In this document: positions 56,201 through 64,000 of the stretch, in pieces
Layout: every line of letters begins with the position of its first letter
Position numbering within the stretch: the first letter of the stretch is position 1
From: Acanthosoma haemorrhoidale
Lineage: Eukaryota > Arthropoda > Insecta > Hemiptera > Acanthosomatidae
Length of the DNA stretch: 64,000 nucleotides
Direction of reading: 5' to 3'
NCBI GenBank assembly: GCA_930367205.1
Contig: OV884014.1
Span: forward strand, 75,371,104 to 75,435,103
The notes under the pieces: generated by a model
Told to the model about the DNA's origin: nothing
The model's database searches: none
The model's input: only the letters and a program-made list of their open reading frames with translations
Translations under genes and position numbers: made by a program

Positions 56201-57248
56201 CTTTCAGTTTGCAACCGTTGGGCCCAGGCTCTTCGAACAGAGTCTCATAGGACCTCAGCACAGCCTCAATTACGTCCCGTTCGGTCGGCCCTAGGTGGTG
56301 TAATTTCTCCGTCCAGTCTAATGTCCATTCCTGGTCCGTGCCTTCTTTTAGAGTCACGACCTTTTCTCCCTTTTCCCTAATATCCTTCCATTCCTCGGCG
56401 TTTGCTATTTCTTGACCCCGACTCAACGTCACCTCTCCCACGGTAAGATTCACCATCCGAACCCATACTTTTCCGTCTCGAATCCGGTTCAAGCTCCGAC
56501 CCACTCGCACCCCTTGTTGGCTTATCAGCTTGGGTTCTAGCCACAAGTCTCGACCCGATGCCCATCCCGCCACGTCACCTTCTAGCAGGGCCTCGCTGTA
56601 CGGCGGGATGACCGATCTACTAGACACCTTCACCGTCGTAGAACCGATGGGCGTTGGTTCTCCCGGGTCGTTGCTTGGAAGGATGTCTGCTTCTTGGTTG
56701 TTCACTCTCTTTCTCCTGCCCCTCGGTCTGCGTCGTCGGCCTCGCGTACTCTTCCTAGGCCACTTTGGCTCTGCTTTCTTGTCTGTTACCGACGCTACCC
56801 TCTTCTCCGGTTTCTCGTCTGCGCCGGTCATCCTTGTTGACAATACTCCACGTTTGGTGTCGATCACGGTATCGAGTCTTTTCATCAGATCCAACCCTAG
56901 CACTCCATCGCAGTCCATTGAGAGGTTGGCTACGGTCATACGGTGTTTTACCTTCCTGCCCTGGAACTCGACTTCGACTATCTGGTCCCCTGCTAGGTGC
57001 AGTCTCTGGCCGGTAATCCCTTTTGCTCTGATCCTGCTACCTCGTATTTCCACCCCCTGTATGGGTTTCGTGATTAATGTGACCTCCGAGCCCGAGTCCA
57101 CTAACAATTCCTTCAGCTCCCCTCCTATCACCACCTTCACCCGTATGCCCCCTCCTTGTCTACTCCCCACGCTCGGGACCATCCGTACGTCTTTCCCCTT
57201 ACTTTTTGACACCGTGCCGGGGTCCTCGCGGCGTCTTAAGCATTTGGG
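53256..57248 (-). CDS. pol: Gypsy pol polyprotein (protease, RT, RNase H, integrase)
   Basis: The open frame runs from just after a TGA at 57251-57249 to 53256. It is entered by -1 frameshifting from gag, so it needs no ATG; residue numbers below count from the GTG at 57212. Protease: LLVDSGSEVTLI with Asp39, and GVLGLDLM near 103. An arginine-rich linker spans 152-169. Reverse transcriptase: FCTDFRGLN near 405, LDLASGYHQ near 443, YLDD at 505-508. RNase H: ATDAS with Asp654, Glu694 region, TDHA with Asp720. Integrase: His842/His849/Cys879/Cys882 zinc motif and catalytic Asp911, Asp971, Glu1007 with 35-residue spacing; then a GPY/F-type module (WPWTGPHKVLQKL) near 1143. A long acidic tail follows. 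All catalytic residues are present, so the enzyme set looks functional. Confidence 0.95.
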   Translation of the reverse strand, partial: PKCLRRREDPGTVSKSKGKDVRMVPSVGSRQGGGIRVKVVIGGELKELLVDSGSEVTLITKPIQGVEIRGSRIRAKGITGQRLHLAGDQIVEVEFQGRKVKHRMTVANLSMDCDGVLGLDLMKRLDTVIDTKRGVLSTRMTGADEKPEKRVASVTDKKAEPKWPRKSTRGRRRRPRGRRKRVNNQEADILPSNDPGEPTPIGSTTVKVSSRSVIPPYSEALLEGDVAGWASGRDLWLEPKLISQQGVRVGRSLNRIRDGKVWVRMVNLTVGEVTLSRGQEIANAEEWKDIREKGEKVVTLKEGTDQEWTLDWTEKLHHLGPTERDVIEAVLRSYETLFEEPGPNGCKLKVEHRIETGDVRPICKRPYRVPFAQREVVKKHLGDMLAKEIISPSDSPWAAPVVLVQKKSEDGEIKYRFCTDFRGLNEVTRVDAYPLPLINETLEQLGKSQYFSTLDLASGYHQIQIAPEHREKTAFTTVGGHFEYNRMAFGLAGAPATFQRLMDELLMQLKGEVCFVYLDDVIIFSTTIEEHAKRLRLVLDKLRGADLKINLKKCRFAVEEVAYLGHVVTRQGIQPDPSKIKAVKEYPRPTNRKEVRAFLGLAGYYRRFVPCFAEKAKPLTVLTSETTKFDWGPEAEGAFAKLKGELCSENILIYPDFADPFLLATDASGTSVGAVLSQRRNGGERPIAYASRQLSKAERNYSVTERELLAVVWATKQFRCYLLGRRFELITDHAALRWMLSLRDPSSRLTRWALRLEEFEYEVTHKPGHRHTNADALSRAVALVRLETPRDFRARVMKEQSNDSWCEKIAKKEGERVRRDEEGVMYLAPEGASPEVWRLMIPTSMRAEILQSCHDAPWAGHPGAERMEMLVRKNYHWETLAKDVKEHVRTCLSCARRKTPVSLKAPLQKPYFPTEPFEQISLDIVGPFPRSGRGNKYLLTFIDHLSRYPEAVAIREETAEETAKAYVESIVARHGVPARLLTDQGRNFVSKLMKEVCRILGSKKIQTTPYHPECNGMLERFHRTLSDSVAHFARRDGRDWDRWIPYALMAYRAIPHPSTGYSPNYLVFGRELNNPGCWTAPVIGDSYEETSEIASEVENRLRDAYKDARDRAEKAWKARSKWCNRKRKLRTLAVGDEVLLHVSAIKPGNFKKFHWPWTGPHKVLQKLSEVNYRVRLSTGREVVVHINRLKPSPVLTTEANKEEPSSTRADEESEYGTDSEDELCLIPTMEEDGDDYDAQPRPTATRTQEKERVVENEQLEPSQAQDASTERTEGSPPVQGMVDHVTPWWMREESVEPEETEDPRDPTWTPDEDPPTTCPRSPYPLRSRRD

Positions 57249-58333
57249 TCATCCTTGTGTCCCGAATTCTGATGGGGTTGCCTATTTCCCTGATCCCCCA
57301 TCGGCTTACCTCGGCAGTGGCTGGCATAGTGGCCGGGCTTCCCGCACCGAAAACACGTCCGAGGGCTTACTTGCCTTATCTCGCTCCCCCTGTTACCTTG
57401 ATTTGGAGTCGGGCGGCATTCTCTAGCGATATGTCCCACCTTACCGCAGCGATAACAAGTCACAGGGGCATTTGTCCTTGCCACAACGGCGGCAAAGTGT
57501 CCCATGTTTTCTTCCTTCCTTGGCTTCCCACAATAGCAGACCCTCTGATGCTCGATGGTTATAGTCTCATCTTGTTCCTCTGTGGACACCGCATACGCTA
57601 TCGTTGGCTTCCTTTCCGTGTACTGTTCCAATGCCGCTGCTTTCTGCAAATTGCGTGGAGACGCATACGCCACTAGCTTGCTGGAGTCACCCCGTAGCCC
57701 TGCTACGAATGTAGCTACTACTCTCTTTTCCAATTCCTTGGCCCTCCACATTCTCTCTGTCACATCTGCAGCCGGCGGCATGGTCTTCTGCCCCAGAGCC
57801 AAGACACGGTCGGCGAATCCCTTCACCGTTTCCCCCGGTACCTGTCTCGCCTGTCCTAGCGCCCTCAGATAATAGTCTTGGGTGGCCGAATCTTCAAACC
57901 TCTCTTTCAGCCTTGTCACCAGGTCCTGGTAAGCGTTGCCCCCTTCTCGCAGCTCGGGGTGGGCTTGTACAAAGACTGCTGCCGTACCTGCGAGTTTCAG
58001 CTCTAATACCGTCAATCGGTCGGCCACTGTCCAATTACCACTCTGCGCTATTAGTTCGAGCCTGCGTAGAAACTCTTCAATGGGTCCATCTTTTTCCGGG
58101 TCCGACCATGCCCGAAGAAGCCCCTGCATGGACATATCTCTCTTGGTTCGGGGTGGGTCCTCTACCGCACTCATATTCAGTCTCTGTTTGGTATCGTCCA
58201 ACTCTTCCTTCATAGCCTGGGATGCCACCCGCTCTTGCCTCAACGTCCTCTCCAGCTCTGCTTCTTTCTCCTTATAGCGACGGTTGGCCTCGGTGGCCTC
58301 GTCGAGCTTTTTCCTCAATTCGTCTGCTGACAT
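57236..58333 (-). CDS. gag: Gypsy gag polyprotein
   Basis: 365 residues from ATG at 58333. An N-terminal coiled coil (EANRRYKEKEAELERTLRQE) precedes a retrotransposon gag/capsid domain (about 90-190, with WTVADRLTVLELKLAGTAAV). Two classical CCHC zinc knuckles near the C-terminus (CYRCGKVGHIAREC and CFRCGKPGHYASHC) follow a divergent third (CYCGKPRKEENMGH). It forms the particle shell and binds element RNA. It ends at TAA 57238-57236, overlapping the pol frame by 13 bases at the frameshift site. Confidence 0.93.
   Translation of the reverse strand: MSADELRKKLDEATEANRRYKEKEAELERTLRQERVASQAMKEELDDTKQRLNMSAVEDPPRTKRDMSMQGLLRAWSDPEKDGPIEEFLRRLELIAQSGNWTVADRLTVLELKLAGTAAVFVQAHPELREGGNAYQDLVTRLKERFEDSATQDYYLRALGQARQVPGETVKGFADRVLALGQKTMPPAADVTERMWRAKELEKRVVATFVAGLRGDSSKLVAYASPRNLQKAAALEQYTERKPTIAYAVSTEEQDETITIEHQRVCYCGKPRKEENMGHFAAVVARTNAPVTCYRCGKVGHIARECRPTPNQGNRGSEIRQVSPRTCFRCGKPGHYASHCRGKPMGDQGNRQPHQNSGHKDDPNA
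57242..57248 (-). promoter_or_regulatory. -1 ribosomal frameshift heptamer at the gag/pol junction
   Basis: Minus-strand RNA reads C CCA AAT in the gag frame and CCC AAA T in the pol frame: a canonical XXXYYYZ slippery heptamer. Pol-frame stop TGA sits directly upstream (57251-57249) and gag stop TAA six bases downstream, so slippage is possible only here. A GC-rich stretch follows (GACGCCGCGAGGACCCCGGC) that could pair GCCG with CGGC as a stimulator. Confidence 0.8.
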
Positions 58334-58740
58334 TTTATGCCTGGATTATAATATATTAGAAACACCTGTACCTTCGCGTAACAGATTCAACTGTTATGAA
58401 ATGATGATGATGAATGAAATGAAAACCGGTTCATGAAATGGTTCTACAGTTCTTATGAACGGTTCCACCATTCCGATTCATTTACCCTGTTCATCTTAAT
58501 TTTAACTATTCCTTTTAATTTGGCAATTAAGGTTCAAAAAATTTTTTTTAAAGTTATCAGATATATGCCCTACCCAGATGATCACAAATTTCGGCTATTT
58601 TCGCCCTCCGATCAACCGTTCGCCCAAAACCGCACGGCCCATCAATTCTATTAGCGTCAGCAATTTACTCTGCCCTCGCGCCGGCAGGCTCTTCCCCTCC
58701 TACTATCCTCTCTGGTTCGACTGTGGTATTCTTGCATCCA
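58334..58740 (-). other. Untranslated leader of the gypsy element
   Basis: Between primer site and gag ATG. It should hold the packaging signal. It contains an ATG/CAT-rich stretch near 58398-58445 but no conserved ORF. Confidence 0.5.
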
Positions 58741-58757
58741 CCCCACACCTGACACCA
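58741..58757 (-). other. Primer-binding site, tRNA-Leu type
   Basis: Two bases (AT) after the 5' LTR the minus strand reads TGGTGTCAGGTGTGGGG. TGGTGTCAG matches the complement of the CCA end of tRNA-Leu, with mismatches farther in. The identification of the tRNA is by memory of tRNA-Leu 3' ends. Confidence 0.65.
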
Positions 58758-58759
58758 AT

Positions 58760-59453
58760 TGTAACCGCCCCGACTAGGATCTCAGGAATCTTAGGAGAAA
58801 GTAGGAAGGGTAACCATTTAAAAGGAATAACAAGTTTAAAATTAAAGGGTGATTTAATGAACAAAAAATATAAGATTACCAGCTCTCACACAACTACGAA
58901 AGCTACTATTTAGCCACTACTAATTAAAATAAAATGTCATTCAATTCTATTTTCCATTACAAAATTTAAAGAGTAAAGTCGGGATTTGACAGTCAGCCAC
59001 ATGCTCCATTTAGCTGGCAACTATGTTACAGACGGAAAAGAAAAGTCCACATACTTTTGATCAAGTCCGGTATCCACATTACCCCTACAATATGAATGGT
59101 TTGTCTCTCACTCAATCACTACCGTAACCTCTTCCAACCACACAGAAACACGGACTGACTGTTTTTTTATTACTATCACCCTACTCGCGTGCGACCAGGG
59201 CGTGGTCGTCGTAAGTAGGGATGACTAAGGGCCAATAAACAAGGTTTGTTCAGGGTCGGGCCATGTTCCCACGGTTAAGTTCGTAGAACAAATAGGAGAG
59301 TGCTATTAACTATCAGCTGTCTTCCGAGAACATCTTAGCACGTGCAGTCTCCTATTCCGCTTCATCACCAGGCCCTGAAGGCAAACGGTCGTCTGTTGGT
59401 TTCGTTATTCACCTTTCACAATCTAACAGTCCCAACAGACGCCGATCCTTACA
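58760..59453 (-). repeat. 5' LTR of the gypsy element, 694 bp
   Basis: Same length and, by eye, same sequence as the 3' LTR. It drives transcription toward lower coordinates. Confidence 0.95.
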
Positions 59454-59457
59454 GCTC

Positions 59458-60290
59458 GAATAATTAAAATTAAAAGTGGGACCTTATACCAGCTATTTTA
59501 ATTTTAATTTTCAAAATTAAATTATATAATGAGACTAAACTATCGGGAATATTGGATAACCTGACGATTACCTGACTTGATATTAGAAAGTTGGTTGGCT
59601 CATCTTTCTAATTGTTGTAAATGTAATACAATATTCCTTATCTCTGACATGTCTTTACCTTTCCCGATACGATTTATTCATCATTATTTCATATTAAGAA
59701 TATGCGTTTAGTTCAATTTATATATATTGTCTTGCAATTTCGTATTAGTTTGAACATGTTTACTTATTAGATTGACATATCTTTACTGATTTTCGTTTGA
59801 GCTTATATTACCTTTATTTTAATTTGTTTTTATTTATTTTTTTATCATTATTATTCAAAATACAGCTAGGCGCTCAGAGACTATCGTAAAGAAATAATAT
59901 TTTCAGCCGATACCTCATGTAATGATAAGTTTTTTTTTTTATAAAACATATAAATTGAATCCGTTTGCAATAAAAATTACTGTTTCGACCCATGCTACAA
60001 ATTCTTAACACTCCCACGACCCCCTCACTCACACCACCTCAAAGGAGTCCGAAAATAATATTAGCTGAAATCAAGAGGTGAAGTCAGTTCGTTGGGTTGT
60101 GCCGTTGTGATGTTCGTAAATAAATTCAAATAACTTTAATTAAACAGTATTCAAGAATCAGCATACAAAATAAATTCACTTTTTAGAAATGTATCTTTGC
60201 ATATTTTTTCATTCAAAAATACTGACAATGAAAACAGACTCTTGTTATAATTGGAATAAGAGTTGGCAGTGGAGTGAGCTGAGCTACAGT
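59458..60290. other. AT-rich intergenic DNA
   Basis: Nothing recognised. Before the insertion it was continuous with the sequence left of 51590. Confidence 0.4.
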
Positions 60291-60365
60291 GAGTGGAAGG
60301 TATGAATAAGTCGAGGCAAGAGAAAGAGAGGAGGGAGAGGATGAGATTACTTTTAATCGAAACAC

Positions 60366-60421
60366 ACAGAAGAGAGAGAGAGGGAGAGAGGGAGAGAGAG
60401 AGAGAGGGAGAGAGAGAGATA
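60366..60421 (+). repeat. (GA)n microsatellite with GGGA interruptions
   Basis: Purine-only stretch of GAGA and GGGAGA units. The Arg/Glu-rich and Ser/Leu-rich frames crossing it are artefacts. Confidence 0.9.
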
Positions 60422-61562
60422 AAGAGGGGTGGGGGCTGCCAGAAAGGGGCCGATATTCGGGCAGACACTTTTATGACAATTTACGATAACAGCTCCTGCT
60501 CCCCTGACGGACTGCATGCATTCAAATTGCTTGCTTGCTTCAATCCCCCCGCCCCTACTTTCCCGCCAATTTACGGTTTTCCCTCCACAAACGGTTTCCC
60601 GCCCCCGGACAATCACCCCCCCTCAGTCTACCTTCCCCTCCCCCCCTTTGGGGATTATACCTCGTGCCTCTCTTCTCTGCCCTAATGCTCATTATATATA
60701 AGGCGCTCACGCTGAATGAATGGTTAATACTGTGAGGCTGTAACTTTGTTACTGAAACACCGGAGCCCCTGGTAATAGGCCTTGTGTTCCCTTGAAAGGC
60801 GGTTTTTTTTTAATACAATATCCCAAGGATTTATCAAAGTCAGCATTCGATCTAGAATATTCCTTATTCCTTACCAGAGTTACCAACTTATTAGTGGAAA
60901 AAAAATCAACAGTGGAGGTTTCGTTTAACGCAGCATGGAATTTGACTAACAGAAAATGAAAAATAAACACTTTATTCTAAGACATTGGCCCCTAAGAAAA
61001 ACAAAAAGGAATGAATGTGAGACAAAACTATTTACCATAAATTACATTGATGTATTTACACTATAAATAATAATGTGGCCTGTGTAAGTATGTGGTGACT
61101 CCAATCAATTAACAACATAATACTGGAACAAAAAACATGAACGAGTAGACGTGAGAATGGCAATAGCAAAAAATGAAGCAATAGACAATATAGAAAGTAA
61201 AGAAATAATTACCAGGTGTGAAAGACTTGAAATTAACTTAACTTAAAAACTTTACCTTAAAACAGCTTTATTGCTTTACACCTGAACTTTTTCGACAGAT
61301 TAAGCAGGCATCCTAATGTTTTATAGCTTGAGAAGCTATCCACAGTACTTTTATCAAGCGTCTCGACAAGAGGAAATCGCTCATGTATAAATCAAAGATA
61401 ATCTTTAGAAAAGCTGAAGGCGTTTGATTTTTTAATACACACACTCCTAACCGTCACCACATCCACCATCAATAATAATAGAAAGACATACTTGGCTGAT
61501 GTTTTAATAATATCCGTCTGGTAATCACTTTAACAATTTTGCATATAAAATAACAAATTATA
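60422..61562. other. Intergenic DNA with a C-rich segment
   Basis: 60530-60690 is C-rich and complex, with TATATATAAGGCGCTCACG at 60695 resembling a TATA box, but no gene was found downstream. The rest is AT-rich. Confidence 0.35.
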
Positions 61563-61567
61563 ATATG

Positions 61568-62204
61568 TGTAGCGACCGATACATAAGATAAATCACCCTA
61601 TACTCTATTGTATATATATTGTAGACAAATGTAAATAACATTACCAAAATATAAATCATTGTAAATGTGGTAAACAATAAACATGCAGCCAATTAGTATA
61701 TGAGCTGTAGCACCAGCTACCAGTAGCAGGTACTAAGCGACCCAAACCGCCGAGAGGCCCGAAGACCCTTACCCAAGTCACGCATCGGTGACACATCACC
61801 TTGTCAGAGGACAAAGAAAACCACATACTCAACTGGCATTGGGTACTATACAATCAGAGCTGATTGGCTACTGACGAAGCCAGCAGGGTATTTAAGACCT
61901 GTATATCATTCTCCTGACAACTAACTGGCTCGTGGTTGCTTTGATGTAAACTCTGAAACTTGGCTTCTTCATTATGAAAACCTCTGCATCTCTCTTTCCA
62001 TCATTCCAAGACCACACAAACTACCCATACTACCTACCCTATTCCTCTTCTCCTGAACATAGTGCATTGTCGGGGCATACACTTATCAAAAATGGAGTCA
62101 GATAGTAAGACCGTCATGAAACGATTGTCCAGGTTATAAACTTAATCAACCCTCACTTGGTCACCAGGGCTAGGGTAACAAGGCACCCTCGTGACGACCC
62201 GACA
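61568..62204 (+). mobile_element. Solo LTR, 637 bp, with 5-bp target duplication
   Basis: It starts TGTAGCGACCGATAC and ends GACGACCCGACA (TGT...ACA), flanked on both sides by ATATG (61563-61567 and 62205-62209). A TATA box (TATTTAAG, 61889-61896) with plausible start sequence downstream shows it is transcribed in the + direction. No internal region is attached, so it is the product of LTR-LTR recombination. 5-bp duplications fit gypsy or Bel/Pao elements. It differs from the LTR at 51.6 and 58.8 kb. Confidence 0.8.
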
Positions 62205-62209
62205 ATATG

Positions 62210-63499
62210 TAATAAGATAGTGGTAAAAAAAGGATCCGATTGATAATGAGAAATTTAGGGGAAGATATGAAATAAAAAAACACGATACCATAAGGAAATC
62301 TTTTAAACCAGCGTTTAATGAGAAACCTTTTTATTAAAGGATTCCAGTTTATTGTTTGTTTTTCTCATAAATAAAATTGATTACTAAACTTACAACGTGG
62401 AACGGTAATGAACTATGCACTACTATTTATGTGTAAGGAAAATAATTCATCATGGAAGCCTGATCGCTTTTTGAATTGAAAAATAAAAATTAATATATGT
62501 CATTTAGTGTATTATTGACGATTTATTTTAACCAGCTAACCAAATATTAATAAAAAGAATAATTAAATATAGCTCTATTATAAATATTCTATTAATTTCT
62601 GACTAGTTTATAATATAAGAATCCTTGATTCTATTATAGTAGAAGAATACCAATACTATAATAATCCGAACGAAAGTCGGCAGGTGGCGCTGAACTAAAC
62701 CTTAGGAGGCGCCAGTCTGTCATTTCTTTTCTGTCTTCACTTTTGGTATCTTTCTTTAACTTCATAAAGATTGCTTAAATTCCGACCAGGATTCCCTCCA
62801 ATGAAAGCTATCGTAGTGAAGCTGGAAATTGGTAGTTATTTTAAAAAAAAAACAAATCTTCAGAAAGTTTCGGGAAGTCCCCCAGGCTCCTCCATCAGGC
62901 AAGAGGCGGTAGGAGCCACTAGAGGAGGTAGTTATTAGACACTAGATCTAAACTACTGGAAAAGCCTGAACTTTGTATCTATAGTATAATTTTGGATAAA
63001 TTATCTATTTGTTAATCGAAACAAAATAAGGCGAAGAACTAAACCATTGGAAAGTTATAAAAACGAGCGCCAGCCCAATGTATACATTTAATATCCATTA
63101 CCTGAAACCCCCAAATAATTGTATCATATAATCAAGTAATTGACCACGTCAGAGAGGATACTCCAGTCGGCCTCAAAAATTATGACACATCTAGCAGCAA
63201 TTGATTACAAAATATATTAAAAGTTAATAATCAAAAGGTTATTATTTCCTGAAAAAAATATTAAAAACCCTCAGTAAGTTTGAGAAAACTCCTATTATCC
63301 AAAAAAAAACAACTGTAGATTAGATAGCTGCTCAAGTGCGGAGGCAGGACACAAGTGGTGGTAGGAGGACCCCGCTGTTTGCTCAGGACACGCACATCCT
63401 AGCTAAGGAGATAACAGCACTAAGTATGAGATGTCATAGGATTACAGGACCGCCAACATTTAATTACCATGAGCTATAAATATCCCAATGGCCATCTAC
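62210..63499. other. AT-rich intergenic DNA
   Basis: No gene or recognised repeat. Confidence 0.4.
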
Positions 63500-63790
63500 T
63501 CCAATCATAAATAAAGGACTGAGCTGGTTTATCCCCAGGACATGTTAATTCGTCCCGGGGACCGTTTGCGCAGGAGACCGCAGGATCTGTTTGATCTGTC
63601 GCTTCTAATCCTCGAGGACCCTTTCACAATAAGGTCCTGTCCTGAATTATAGTCGGCCGTGGAGCAAATCGCCAACGCAAACGGCTTTAGCCTTCGTAAT
63701 AAGGCCCCGGGCCAGTAAATCAAGACCCTGCTCCTCGAGTGGCTACTTAGTTCGTTCGACTAAGTCACAGCCTTGAACATTCCGAGCAGA
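63500..63790. promoter_or_regulatory. GC-richer island, candidate conserved non-coding element
   Basis: Complex GC-rich stretch (AATTCGTCCCGGGGACCG, TAATCCTCGAGGACCC) with short palindromes such as TTAGTTCGTTCGACTAA at 63747-63763. The 64-codon frame on the minus strand shows no motif. Regulatory role is inference. Confidence 0.25.
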
Positions 63791-64000
63791 CGATAACCCT
63801 CATCACGAATTTGAACGAGCAAATTTAGCTAAACAATTTTACAGTTTCCCTGGAGTTTTGGATTTTCTTACATCAATTTTAAACCCAATTGAATTTCCAG
63901 TATATCCAGTCTAAAAATTATATATAATACTCATTGGAAAATTGTCTTTGTTCATGTGCTATGATAAAAATATTGATCAAGAATACAGTACTTCATTGCT

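Larger units (their letters stand above)
51590..59457 (-). mobile_element. Complete Ty3/gypsy LTR retrotransposon with env-like remnant
   Basis: The element proper is 51594-59453 (7860 bp), flanked by a GCTC target duplication (51590-51593 and 59454-59457). In its own direction the order is 5' LTR, tRNA-Leu-type primer site, leader, gag, -1 frameshift site, pol (protease, RT, RNase H, integrase), env-like region, hairpin, polypurine tract and 3' LTR. LTRs of equal length and no visible difference, and open gag and pol, indicate recent transposition and a potentially active family. Base composition of the internal region is much more GC-rich than host DNA. TG...CA ends, protease-RT-RNase H-integrase order and a 4-bp duplication place it in Metaviridae; I cannot name the lineage. 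Confidence 0.95.

Noticed and set aside
56530..57426. 298-codon open frame on the + strand
   Set aside because: It lies antisense to pol and gag. The minus-strand frame has all catalytic motifs; this one has none.
60293..60685. 130-codon open frame rich in Arg/Glu then Pro
   Set aside because: Driven by the GA microsatellite and C-rich DNA, no motif, no splice context.

Overview
The window looks like nuclear DNA of an arthropod, most likely an insect. It is AT-rich with long non-coding stretches, GT-AG introns, poly(A) signals and many insect-type mobile elements (Ty3/gypsy LTR, jockey and RTE-like non-LTR, mariner and its MITEs, tRNA-derived SINEs). The species cannot be named from the sequence; a hemipteran-like genome is only a guess.

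The most striking content is a family of ankyrin-repeat (ANK) genes. Three intact paralogues lie on the + strand (28344-32344, 35455-37617, 44456-46375). Each has a tiny first coding exon of 19-20 codons encoding a signal peptide, a phase-0 intron, and one GC-rich uninterrupted second exon of about 1.3 kb. That exon carries a conserved linker (LNWP motif) followed by 11-12 ANK repeats. The first repeat starts at exactly codon 36 of exon 2 in all three. The predicted products are secreted or lumenal ANK solenoids. A fourth member is cut by the left edge (175-1, - strand). A broken ANK array lies at 3105-1544 (- strand), disrupted by a solo LTR, a frameshift and a deletion.

A second, conserved-looking gene runs leftward on the - strand. 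It was reconstructed from splice sites rather than long ORFs: exons 26551-26344, 20214-20137, 8192-7699, 7123-7114 (10 bases), 6542-6469, 6386-6327 and 6169-6047, then probably 3614 onward. All junction phases agree. The product is helical and HEAT-like in character and I do not recognise it. Its candidate last exon reads directly into the broken ANK array. Its long introns hold GC-richer islands that look like conserved non-coding elements, together with mariner, MITE, SINE and jockey insertions.

From 51594 to 59453 (- strand) there is a complete, apparently very young Ty3/gypsy element. It has 694-bp LTRs that read as identical, a GCTC target duplication, a tRNA-Leu-type primer site, gag, a canonical -1 frameshift heptamer, a full pol, and an env-like remnant split by one stop codon. 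A solo LTR with a 5-bp target duplication lies at 61568-62204. The remaining sequence is AT-rich intergenic DNA with SINE-like repeats, a 43-bp tandem repeat, microsatellites and one unclassified repeat family present in direct and inverted copies.
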